Source: Hirundichthys speculiger
Taxonomy: Eukaryota; Chordata; Actinopteri; Beloniformes; Exocoetidae
Direction of reading: 5' to 3'
Assembly: GCA_018398805.1 (NCBI GenBank)
Contig: JAGFBZ010001543.1
Location: 372,001 to 436,000, forward strand
Length of the DNA: 64,000 bases
The position numbers were made by a program, and so were the translations under genes. The notes beneath the pieces were generated by a model that did no database searches, was not told where the DNA came from, and saw nothing but the letters and a program-made list of their open reading frames with translations. Positions 1 through 18,279 of this stretch are shown piece after piece (the stretch's first letter is position 1; every line of letters starts with the position of its first letter).

Positions 1-59
1 TGTATTCCCAACTCTCTCTCCCATGAATTTCTAATCTTATCGCTGGAATCATTGTTTAG

Positions 60-1500
60 TGTTAATATAAAATTATAGATATTAGATATAAGCCCCTTTT
101 TGTGCGTACTATATGAAATAACACTTTCCCAGGTCTGTACTGAAGGCACAGTGGGGAAATCAGGAAATGATTTAGAAACAAAATTCCGAATTTGAAAATA
201 TCGAAATAAATGGGACCCTGGTAACTCATAATTTGAAGATAGATTGGTAAAGCTGTCAAACTGTCCAGATGAGTATAGATTTCTAATTTGATTAATACCC
301 TTGTCGAGCCAAATTGAAAACCCAGAATCTAAAATAGAGGGCGGAAATAGATGATTCTTAGCCACAAGGCCCGAAGCAGAGGCATTCAAACAATTGTGAC
401 AACGTCTAAATTGAAACCAGACTTTAACTGTGTTGAGGACCACTTGATTATCTGTATAAAGTGCCGGTTTTGCAGGCAACAAGGAAAAAATGAGAGCAGG
501 AATTGAAGACGCCCTGTAAGATAATAATTCCATTCTGCACCAGGGGGAGCTAAATGCTAAATCCAAAAGTATGATCTGGCTTTTTTTAGATAGGATTTAA
601 GTGTTTCCCATAATAATGAATATGAAGTAGAATCATTCTTATTAAACAATAAAAACTAATCGATTGAGTGAGAGATAAAATCACAGAATTACTTTTCTGC
701 CAAAAGAAGAGAATTGAACCTCCATAGAGGCGGACCGCATTTGTGAAAACCTATCTGAATATCTAATAGTAGTGGTGCATGATCCGATATAATTACACTC
801 AAGTAGTCAGAGGAAACTACACAGGCATTTAAAGACTGATCAATAAAAAAAAGATCAATCCTGGAGTAAGAATGGTGTACCTTAGAGAAAAAAGAAAATT
901 TTTGCACAGATGGATTGCGGGATCTCCAGGGGTCAACCAAGCCATTACGCTTCATAAAATCAGAGAATGCTTGAGACATGGAAGATATATTTAGACTACG
1001 AGGATTGGAATGATCTAACGCTGGATCGAAGACACAATTCAAGTCGCCTCAAAAAATTAACAAATGTGAATTCAAAAAAGGTGTTTTACTCGGCAGGCTA
1101 TTGGCAAAACCAGCATCCTCAAAGGGGCATATATGTTGACTAATAAAACTTTTTTATGCATCAACAACCCTGCAACTATGACATATCTGCCATTCTTATC
1201 AGCTATGACATTGGTGGGTGAAAACTGAACTTTCTTACTGATCAGAACAGCGACTCCTCTGTATTTGGAGTTGAACTCTGAGTGAAAAACTTGACTCACC
1301 CATGGGCACCACAACCTATGATGGTCTTTAATCTGAAGATGAGTCTCTTGTAAGAAAACTACAAAGGACTTTAACTTTTTCAAGTGTGTAAATACCTTTG
1401 ATCTTTTTACCGGATGTCCCATGCCCTTGATGTTCCAACTAATGAAACGAAGAGATGTGCCTGGCCCAGCAATATCAGAACTTATGGTGTTATTACCCAT
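60..1500 (-). pseudogene. LINE ORF2 remnant: endonuclease plus C-terminal region, reverse transcriptase missing
   Basis: Residues from about 1500 down to 1085 encode the first half of an AP-endonuclease (SWNIKG, FLQETH, RGVAVLISKKVQF, VNIYAP). After a frame change near 1045-1080 the second half continues from 1042 to 689 (NCVFDPALDHS, SRIDLFFID, SDHAPLLLDIQ). Beyond it the frame still reads FISHSID and SLLWETLKSYLKK, the usual linker after the endonuclease. It then passes within about 60 bases to sequence resembling the extreme C-terminal part of Tx1/L1 ORF2 (ELLSYRASSIPALIF, WFQFRRCHN, IWLDKGINQI, FRYFQIRNF). The roughly 2 kb expected for the polymerase is absent. This is a dead, internally deleted copy. 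Confidence 0.75.
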
Positions 1501-1805
1501 TTAAGAGCATAAAAAAATATGATAAAATAAAAAAATAAATAAAAGTAAAAAATAAAATAAAAGTGAGCTGAGTCAAAACACCCTCCCCCCTGAAACCCTG
1601 AACAAGTACACCCATAGTCCCCATGAAGAACAAGAACAATGGAGACAGCAGTGTCATTTTGAAAAATGGTTGTTCACAGCAAAATAGGAACAACTCAGAA
1701 ACAGAGTAACCAATGGCAGAAGGACAAAGCGAGAAGTGACTCCCACCAATTTACAAAATAGAAATAAAATATGTGCAATATTGAAAAAAACATACAAAAA
1801 GCAAC

Positions 1806-2697
1806 CTACACTGGGAGTTCAGCAAAAGAAGCGCGGGTCACCCTCACCCTGGGATCAGAGTCTTGACGTAAACCATCGCCTCCGCCTGGAGAGGTAAAGT
1901 ACTTCTCTGCATCCCCATAAGTAATATGTAGCTTCGCCGGGTGCAAAAGTCCATATCCTGACACCAAAAGAACATGCCTGACACCATTGAAGGCTGCGCG
2001 AGCACGGGCTACCTTTGCAGTATAATCCGGGAAGATCGATATCAATTTGTCCCCGAATTTGATTGCCTGAGGCTCTTTTGCACGATGTAAAATGTCGACA
2101 CAGTCATTGTAGTAGTGGAGCCTCCACACTATGGCTCTTGGTCACTCACCCGGTTTAGGTTTGGGTTGAGTGGTACGGTGAGACCGATCAACCAGGGGTA
2201 ACTTGTCCAACTCGAGCGCTTCCTTGAGCATTGTGGCCACAGCTGTAGGGGAACAAGAATTGGGGCCCTCTGCGACACCGAGAATCCTAATATTGTTGCG
2301 GCACGATCTTGACTAGCATAACAACTTTGGCGGTGAGGCGGTCAATTGATGCTTTCATCTAGACTATGTCATCAGTGCATCCTGAGAGCGCCTCTTCCAC
2401 GTCTCCCATTACTCCCGTTAGCTTAGCCAACTTAGCATCGGTATTAGCCTTGTCGTTAGCTAGTTGAGACTTCACCGATTGCAGTTCAGACTTGATAGGT
2501 GACAAGGCATCACAGAGAACTTCGTGCAGCTCCTTTTTAATGATTCCAGCAATATCCTCTTTCAGAGAAGCCATTAAGTCAAGTTTTAGGGCATCGGTGT
2601 CCTTACTGGGCAGTGACGGGGCTAATTCAGATGTGGCGACCTGTGAGCATGGCTTTAGGTGCGTCTGAATAGCGCGGGATTTACCCTTTCCCATCAT
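1806..2697 (-). pseudogene. LINE ORF1 remnant (L1 ORF1p-like, coiled coil and C-terminal domain)
   Basis: A start at 2697 gives a lysine-rich N-terminus (MGKGKSR) followed by an acidic, heptad-like segment (LKEDIAGIIKKELHEV, IKSELQSVKSQLAND) that looks like the ORF1p coiled coil. After frame breaks near 2130-2360, the reading resumes at 2129 with a C-terminal nucleic-acid-binding domain (ILHRAKEPQAIKFGDK, ISIFPDYTAKVARARAAF) and ends at 1806. The FPDYT...R.R pattern is characteristic of L1 ORF1p C-terminal domains. ORF1p normally coats LINE RNA as a trimer. This copy is broken by frameshifts and is not expected to make a functional protein. Confidence 0.7.
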
Positions 2698-2939
2698 TGC
2701 AAAATGCCAAAAAAAACTATCAACGGGCACAGCGTGCAACCAACAAGATAAAATGATAGGTTGAGTTAGAAAAAGCACAGTTGGATAACACTTATAATAG
2801 AAATTGGCAGGAGCCACCGAATTCACGTGTTACGTCCATCAAGCGCTCGGTCCACTCCCCCTAAACACATTTTTTTTAAAGACAATTTTAATTATCTCAA
2901 GCTACACATTTCATTTGAAACGTTGTATTTATAATGTAT

Positions 2940-3058
2940 TGTATATTTCCGATTTTTTTTTTTAAATGTGGAAGGTCATGACATTCCCTGCGTACCACCA
3001 GAGAGCGCTCGCATACCACTAGTGGTACACGTACCACAGTTTGCACACCACCACACAG
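2940..3058 (-). repeat. Terminal fragment of the repeat family also present at 26211
   Basis: Read on the minus strand this carries the same terminal block as the element starting at 26211: GCAAACTGTGGTACGTGTAC, then a repeated GGTAC/GGTATGC motif, then TCATGACNTTCCACATTT. Only the end of the element is present. It abuts the pogo-like MITE copy that starts at about 3059. The junction (TGTGTGGTGGTGTGCAAACTG on the minus strand) could be a nested insertion or a recombination product. Confidence 0.6.
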
Positions 3059-3399
3059 GTTGTATTGTTCGGCTCCTGTTGGTTAACAGAGAATGTAAAT
3101 CTATACACGCTGGGCTGCTGTTTATGCTCACTCCACTTTTCATCTAACCCGTTTTCTTCTGCTGTCCCATGACACACACACTCCAATACCCATAAGGCCA
3201 CACCATTACCCAAAAGGCTACCTTCTTAAAGGGGCCAGGCTGGCTCACAACATTTCTTCACTGTGAGAGAACATGCACAATATCCTGTGATGTTTCTGCG
3301 ATTTTTAAATTTTTTTAAAAATTATATTATATATTTCTGAAAAATCCGCGAATAACTAAAACCACAGAACTTAAACCGCGAAGTGGCAAGGGATCACTG
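3059..3399 (-). mobile_element. Pogo/Tigger-like MITE, truncated copy A
   Basis: On the minus strand the copy begins TA-CAGTGATCCCTTGCCACTTCGCGG (outer end at 3399, TA at 3400-3401) and aligns along its length with the complete copy at 5923-6617, including the AGTGGAGTGAGCATAAACAG block. It stops at about 3059, where it meets the fragment of the 26211 family. The TA target and CAGTGATCCC terminus with TTCGCGG are typical of pogo-type (Tc1/mariner superfamily) non-autonomous elements. Confidence 0.7.
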
Positions 3400-3402
3400 T
3401 AG

Positions 3403-4515
3403 ATGCAAAACGACTTTCTCCAGCTAAACTTAAACAAAACTGAAATCATTGCCTGTGGCCCACAAAAAGAAAGAAAGTGTTATCAGTCACCTTGAGACAC
3501 TCTCTAGAACCTAAAAATCAGGTCAGAAATTTAGGGGTAATATTGGATTCAGACTTAAACTTTAACAGCCACATCAAAGAAATAACATCAGCAGCTTTTT
3601 ACCATCTAAAAACATTGCCAGAATCAAAGGAATAGTGTCTAAACCAGGTTTAGATCCATGTGTTTGTCTCCACCAGGTTAGACTACTGTAACAGCCTGCT
3701 CACTGGGCTCTAAACAAGCTGTAAGACAGCTGCAGTACATCCAGAACGCTGCTGCACGAGTCCTGACTAGAACCAGGAAATATGACCATATTAGTCCAGT
3801 CCTGAGGTCTCTGGCTTCCTGTCACTCAGAGAATAGACTTTAAAACAGCTCTTCTTGTGTACAAGTCTCTTCATGGTCTAGCCCCAAAGTACATCTCTGA
3901 CATGTTAGAGCCATACTGGGGCGCCGAAAAGGGGGGGTAAAGGATACGGATTATAGGGGCCCATGATTGAGGGGGGCCCAGAGGGGCCCCTATTGATGAT
4001 CAAAAATAGCATCAACAAATTTCGCCGCTGTGTTGGGGGGCCCTATAAAGATTCTTTTCATGGGGCCCAAAATCCCTAGCGGCGCCCCTGGAACCATATG
4101 AACCAACCTGGACTCTTGAGAACCTCAGGTAGTGGTCTCCTGCTGGTGCCCAGAGTCAGGACCTAAACAAGGTGAAGCTGCATTTCAGTTTTATGCTCCT
4201 AAAATCTGGAACAGTCTTCCAGATGTGTGGGACAGGCTTCAACTCTGACGATATTCAAATCCAGGCTGAAAACAGTTCTGTTTAGCAGTGCATATGACAA
4301 CTGAAAGGATTTTATCTGCACTCTGTTGTTTTGATCATTTTTAATTTAACCTATTAACTATTTTATCTGCACTCTTCATTTTAAGTTCATTTTTGATTGA
4401 ATTCATTAATGAATATTTTTATGCTTTTATGATTTATGGAAATGATTCTGTTTGCCTTCTTCTGGTTTTATGTATTGTGCTCTATAAATAAGCTTGACTT
4501 GCCTTGCCTTACTAT
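3403..4515 (+). mobile_element. L2/Maui-like LINE 3' end, with a nested insertion
   Basis: The plus strand encodes broken reverse-transcriptase C-terminal sequence of the L2/CR1 type (LQLNLNKTEIIACGP, NLGVILDSDLNFNSHIKE, then LQYIQNAAARVLTR-like and FKTALLVYKSLHG-like blocks). It ends near 4470-4515 in the characteristic tail GCTCTATAAATAAGCTTGACTTG followed by short TTGCC repeats. Several frameshifts and stops are present. The segment 3917-4090 is foreign and splits the coding remnant. The copy is 5'-truncated, as is usual for this class. Confidence 0.75.
3917..4090. mobile_element. Short DNA element nested in the L2-like LINE
   Basis: The insert starts TGGGGCGCCGAAAAGG and ends CTAGCGGCGCCCCTG, so its ends are inverted (GGGGCGCC / GGCGCCCC). 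The flanks AGCCATAC and AACCATAT are near-identical 8-mers, consistent with an aged hAT-type target duplication. It has no coding capacity. The superfamily is inferred from duplication size only. Confidence 0.5.
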
Positions 4516-5900
4516 TGATCCAGATCAGAAGTCTCATTGTTGCAGTTTGGATGATCTGGCAGCTGTTTGGAGAAATTTGAGGACATCCTACTAATACTAA
4601 TATTTTTCCAGAAGAAAAAATGCTGTTGAACCTTAGGCCTACACATACTTTCACACTAGTCAATTCCTACACACACACTATGTAAACCCAGTTAGTTTAT
4701 TAACCATTTGCTGATAAACCTAATCATTTCAAGTATAACCTCTTTTCTTTTTTTTTCTTTACCCTGTCCAAATTCTTTTGACACGTGCTGGTGGTATCGT
4801 ATTAAACATGGCCCTAAGGAAAATCAAAAAAAAAAAAAAAATTTGAATCAATTTTAAAATCAGGCATTTTGAATTTGTACAGTTTCATCTAAATATACAG
4901 TCTCAGTGATTTTCAAAGCACACACTCTTTTACAGCATCCCTGATGATAAGAAAACAATGTAGCCTACAAATAAACTAAAGGTTTACAAAAGCAACTGCT
5001 TTAATTTTACTTGACAGTTAAGCTTATCTTTACACATGCAGAGCCTAAAGTCTAATAAAACAAAAGCAAAAACAACAAAATATATTTACCATTTGAAATA
5101 TTTTGCCGCAGACCCTATAATAATAACTAATAGGGATCACAAGTGGTTTAAATTAACCTGAGAATTGGTAACAACTGCAAGACATTTATATTCACAATGG
5201 AGGACAGATGTCCAGGCAAACCAAGGACTGCTCACTATGTCTTTAATGCATGTTAGTTATTGAAACAAAAACATACTGTATCTTGACATTCAGAGTTCAA
5301 GGCGCCATGAGGTGGCAGCAGCTACTATGGAGTCAGTGCACTGCTGGTCAGCCATCATTCTGCTGTCCTTATAATGTCAGTTTACTCTCTGGGTCCCTTG
5401 GAGGCATATGACCCATGAAAAGCAATGAAATTGCTGGGCAACAGAGAAATCTAGTAGGCTTTTTGGTGAAGAAGCTGAATAGCCTTGAAACAACCCAATT
5501 ATATAATTAAAAACTCAAAATATCTGTGAGCTATAAAGAAAATTCAGGCTTTTACAGAGATTGTCAAATCTTTATTGTATCACTGGATACGCTTTTTTCA
5601 GATGCATTCAATTTTCTAAAAACATTTCATATACTATGTAATTAATCAGATCATTTTTCTTTCTTTCTTTCTTTCTTTCTTTCTCTCCTCTGACTGTTAT
5701 TCATTCATATAGAAAGATTGTTACATACCAAGACAAAGCAAATGATCAAAGGAATTTTCACAGAAGAAGAAAAGGAAGATAAATGAGGCAGGCACGTAAG
5801 GGGAATAAACCAAATGCAAAGGCAATGTTGAGAATAGAATGTTAAAGAAGCACAAATACTCCAAAATTAAACTGATAACTTATTATATTTTTGAGGGACT
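4516..5900. other. Non-coding stretch, no gene seen
   Basis: AT-rich sequence without a supported reading frame. It holds poly-A/poly-T runs (near 4745 and 4823) and a (TTTC)n microsatellite at about 5658-5685. No exon of a recognisable protein was found. Confidence 0.5.
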
Positions 5901-5922
5901 TCTTCACACTTACAGTGATCCT

Positions 5923-6617
5923 TTGCCACTTCGCGGTTTGAGTACCGCGGTTTGAGTGCTTCGCGGATTATTTTCAGAAATATAATATATAATTAAAAAA
6001 AAATGTAAAAATCGCGGAAACATCACAGGATATTGTGTACGTTCTCTCACAGTGAAGAAATGCTGTGAACCAGCCTGGCCCCTTTAAAAAGGTAGCCTTA
6101 TGGGTAATGACGTGGCCTTATGGGTAATGGAGTGTGTGTGTCGTGGGACGGCAGAAGAAAACGGGGTTAGAGGAAAAGTGGAGTGAGCATAAACAGCAGC
6201 CCAGTGTGTATAGATTTACATTCTCTGTTAACTGACAGGAGCCGAACAATACAACCTGTGTGATGTTACAAGTTCCTGCAGTACCAGAATAAAGTGCTCG
6301 TTCAATGCAGAGAAAACCGGGCTTTTTGTTTTGTTGTTGTTAGCATGTTAGCCGCTAATTACGAGCCAAAAATACCACAATACCAGCAGTTTCTTTACTA
6401 CGGTTCAGAGACCAGAGGCTGTGAAGGTAACAGAAAGACCACTGTTGAGCCTTTGTCTTTTTTCGCTGCAGTGCCTCGCTATTTTTTTTTTTTTTTTTTT
6501 TTTAAAACATATTGTAAACATATTGAGGCTCGGGGGGGCTCCAGCTCCAGATCGCGGATTTTGATTGTTGTGGGGGGGCGCCGGTCCCCATTAACCGCGA
6601 TAAATAAGGGATCACTG
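5923..6617 (+). mobile_element. Pogo/Tigger-like MITE, complete copy B with TA duplication
   Basis: The ends are CAGTGATCC at 5923 and GGGATCACTG at 6617, inverted relative to each other, and both are flanked by TA (5921-5922 and 6618-6619). Inside are TTCGCGGTTTGAG, a poly-T run at 6483-6503 and ATTAACCGCGATAAATAAGG near the right end. No transposase is encoded. Copy A at 3059-3399 shares its left half on the opposite strand. The TA target and terminal sequence point to a pogo-type element mobilised in trans. Confidence 0.8.
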
Positions 6618-6619
6618 TA

Positions 6620-8713
6620 TTCATCCTGATAAGTGCTATATAACGATAACTAAAATACAAAACATTTTCTATTTTCATTGCAAATACTCCAGTGGTATAC
6701 AAACTGATCACATGTGCTTTAAAAGTAAAATCTAGACCGAAAAAAAAAAAAAAAAAAAAAAAGAATGAAAGCCTTTCTCTGCTGAGTGAAATATTCATTG
6801 AAAATAATTGCTTTTCCATTGAGACAGATCAATATGACAATCAATACTCATGAAATAGTAGTTCAAGGGGAGTGGTCTGTTGCTCTATTAATCACATATT
6901 ATTTTGTCAATGTTCTGACATTTTTGTGCATTTTTCTCAGCAACAAAGCAAACAATTACACTCAATTTTACTATCAAAAGTAATTGGAAGTCAGTGAACA
7001 TTTGCGGCATTCAGTTTGTCTGGAGGTATTATATAATACCATGAATGCTGGACGGCGAGCTTACTGCAGATGGGAAAACATTTGTGTTTCTGCCTATCCT
7101 GTGTGTGCATTTATAGTAAAAATACAAGCTATTTCTTAATTGTTGATATTTAACAATGTTGTCTGTTATTCATACTGAATAAGCAGCTCCACAGGCGTGA
7201 GTTTATGTCAAGTTGTGTTAGTGCAGAGCTGTCACACAGAGAGGGAGGGACTTAGGCAGCAGGACAATGCTGGTGTTTGTGCAACGGCCCCTGAGTGGCG
7301 GCCGGTTCTCTCAGATGGTTTTCGCTTGACTACCATTGCTGCAAGCATTTCTGAAGTGAAAGGAGACTGGATGGCGAGATCCTGGGATGCATCGACAGAG
7401 GTAAGACTCTCCACTGCCACATCTCGATGATGATTGAAAATAAGGTTTGTTTGTAAGCAGTGTCATGGAGTTTGCGCCCTGTAAATGGTGTGAGTGGGTT
7501 GCTTTACTGCAGTTTGTGGGTAGCTGGAGGTTGGCTCAGGGTGAGGCACCCTTGTCTGTGTTTTGGCAGGGTTACTACTGTGCGTGAGTGGAACTGAAAG
7601 AAAGTTTCTCAGAAAGGGGCTCAGTAAAAGGCATGTGTAAAATGTGACAAAGATTCAGTTGAAAACACAGAATTCATTAATAGAAAAAAAAAAAGAAAGA
7701 AAACCTTGAGGATAAAAACTGGCTTGGGGAGATGACCTAAAGCAATACAAAGTCCAAATAAAGACAAGTAGATAGGAAAAGAAACAGTTTCTGTTACTTT
7801 CATTGAAGAAGACAGGAAGGATACAACAAAGGTTTACAGTGGTAAAAATAGAGACAGAATGAAGGTGAAGAGATTTAGAGAGAGATTAATTAGAGCTGAG
7901 AAAAGAGTCAGAACAGGAAAAGCTAGAAAAGAGAGGACAAAAATGAAAACCGGAGCTGTGAGCACCTAGATAACATTTCAGCAGTATTTCTATTGTCTGC
8001 CACAAACATTTCTCAAACTAGACTACGAAACTATTGTATCTTGACAGAGGAAAAGAACCTCAACTCAGCCTTAATTCAAATGTCCTTTTCAGTCCTTTAT
8101 AAAAACGTATTACTTCCAAATGAAGTAATAAGAGAATGACAGGATCCTCACTTCTAGTTCTCCCCTCCTTGTAAAATCAAATCCCTTTTAGCTAACAGAT
8201 TAGAAAGATTCAAGATGTTCTTTCTCTTGTGCTACTCCTAAGATTTGAATGAGAAACCTCACATTACAACCATGCTGACCCACTAAGACTACAATAAAGT
8301 TTTGATAAATGTCTGTCCAGTGAGACCTTAAAACAAAATGTCACATTAACATCTTTTGTTTTGTGAATCCAAACAGTGCAAGAGAGATCTGGTTTTGATG
8401 TGAGATACAACAAAGCAGAAAGGCTCGTCACATGACGCAGATCCAGTGCTTCTGGAAGGCCATAAAAGAAAAGAACGTCCACTTCATCACTACCACGAAA
8501 GAGGAATAAGGCGGTCCTCCCCAACCACATTAAAAGGAGCTTTGAGCTGCATTTGTGGTGTGGGTTAGCAGGTGAGGGCTGAACTGCCGTGGCAACTCGG
8601 GGCTGTGTGCCAAAACAAGAAAGAGGACAAAAGAAAAGGAAGAGAATAAAGACCGGGAGGAGTAAGTAGAGGAGGAGAAGAGTAGTAGTGGGCCTCAGTA
8701 AAGTGCTGGCAGG
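6620..8713. other. Region upstream of slc25a18; possible 5' leader exon
   Basis: No protein-coding exon is recognised. One stretch, roughly 7180-7401, is less AT-rich and ends in GACAGAG followed by GTAAGA, a good splice donor, so it could be a non-coding first exon of slc25a18. The coding start lies at 8714. The leader assignment is inference; no promoter motif is decisive. Confidence 0.3.
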
Positions 8714-16568
<7,855 letters not shown>

Positions 16569-17713
16569 CAGTGATTTGGATTTGTGGTGGTGGTGGATTT
16601 GTTGTTTCCGTACAAAATAATATGCTGCTTTAAGCTGCACAGAATGAATGACACAATTGAAAGAGCTGACAATACAGAGAAACACAGCCACGATCTGCTA
16701 ACCAAAGGCTGAGAGATAAGTAAGACGTTCTATTGACTAATAAGTGGGCTGGACGGCTAACACTCGTAATGTTGCAGTAGGATTTTACACGTTGTCAGCA
16801 GGGTTCTGTTGGTTAAATAAAATTATTTTAATAAGCACGCGATTGATGAATCTGAGGGGACAGTATGTGTATGAAGTCACAGTTACTCCAGTGTGCTGCT
16901 TGTTCCAGTACGTCTGGGCCTGTTCTTTTCACCTAAGGGAGATTCTGTCTGAAAAATTGCTGCATGTTATTTGAGGCTGCTATCTAAAATGCCTACCATC
17001 CTGACCATTTCTTTGGTCTGTGCATCATCATCATCATCACAAAAGCTAATCAGTCTTCAGTGTGTGATGTCTTCTCCAAAAGAAGAACTTGACATCCTTC
17101 TGCCTACTCTGTTATGCATTCCTCCCACTCCATCCTGTAGGTCAGATTGTAATCTTAGATTAATCTGATGACTGGGAGGTGCTACCTGTCAAGTCTCTCT
17201 AAGGTTATTTGTTAATCTGGCGGTAATGCTTTAATCCCTGTAGTAGAATACGAAATACATTAACCCACAGCTAACTTCCTGCTTAAAGGCTACAGGTTAG
17301 GCTGCTGAAGCGCTAGGACATTCCCTTTTTCACAGCCTGCCAGCTAAATTACATTAAAATATGTTGCTTTTAAATAATGCATGCACAAGAATGCTCAATC
17401 AACGCCTTATTATTGTTGTTAGTTTCTAAAGCATCAAAATTCTAAGTCTTAAATGAATTCTGTGGAACTGGTGGTGTTGAAATATTATTTTGGTCAAGTG
17501 TTTGAGGACAGTTATAATGGTTGGACCTAAGGATGGAGTGTGGCACCTTGTTTTGCCAACTGCTTATACTCAATCTTACTGGATGGCAGTAAGACTTTCT
17601 TTTTCCTACATTTTTAATGCAAAACACATTTTGATGTGGCTAGTGTACAAAGACTGCTAGATATTCCTCATTGTAGAGAAAACATAGCCTGAGTAAGCCG
17701 TTTATAAGTTGTA

Positions 17714-17758
17714 AATAAATGTCTCATACAATTTTTCCTTGTCATAAATGTATTTATT
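17714..17758. terminator. Opposed poly(A) signals between slc25a18 and atp6v1e1
   Basis: AATAAA lies on the plus strand at 17714-17719 and on the minus strand at 17753-17758 (TTTATT as printed). These would end slc25a18 (stop at 16566-16568) and atp6v1e1 (stop at 18280-18282) within tens of bases of each other. The hexamers are seen; their use is inferred. Confidence 0.4.
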
Positions 17759-18279
17759 TTAAACATATCTGTCCAGTCAAAGACACACACATGAAAAAGC
17801 AATGGCTGTTGCTTTTTTTTTCTTCTTTTAAATCAGTTAAGTAATCCAAGGTATCTTTGGCATGCAGCTTGAATTTTCTACCTGAAATGGTTGAGGAGTA
17901 ACATTAGCAATGGCACTTAACAGTTTTCCACACAAGTTAAAAACAAACAAACAAAAAAGAAATTCCTGTTAATTTATCTCACAGTCCATCGGTATATACA
18001 AATAGATGAGTGCACCCACTACACCCCAACAATTGGGTTTGGCCTCTACAGACCACTGGATGATGATCAGTGGTCACCTTAAAGTCCCCCTTCTGTTTTA
18101 AAATAAAAGATGGAGATTTTGCAGTGTTGTGTTTATTGCTGTGATGGCTCAAAATCAAACTCTGAAATGTACACAAATGAGCTTTTTTTTTTTTTTTTTT
18201 AAAATAATTAATTAATAACTGTTGGTGTAGTACTTTAAAGAGTCCACTCTTCTTTACACTGTTGCATTCCAAGCAACAG

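Larger units (their letters stand above)
1..2830 (-). mobile_element. Tx1/L1-like LINE, decayed, 3' end beyond the left edge
   Basis: On the minus strand the parts follow the order of an L1-clade element: a coiled-coil ORF1 (about 2697 down to 1806), then an AP-endonuclease (about 1500 down to 689), then the C-terminal region of ORF2 (about 560 down to 130). The endonuclease opens with FISWNIKGMGHPVKR and has QETH, DLN-like and SDHAPL motifs typical of L1/Tx1 endonucleases. Frameshifts separate the pieces and the reverse-transcriptase core is absent, so it cannot be autonomous. The left end of the window cuts the element, so its tail and target-site duplication are not visible. The family is assigned from motifs; a more exact subfamily needs a repeat library. 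Confidence 0.85.
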
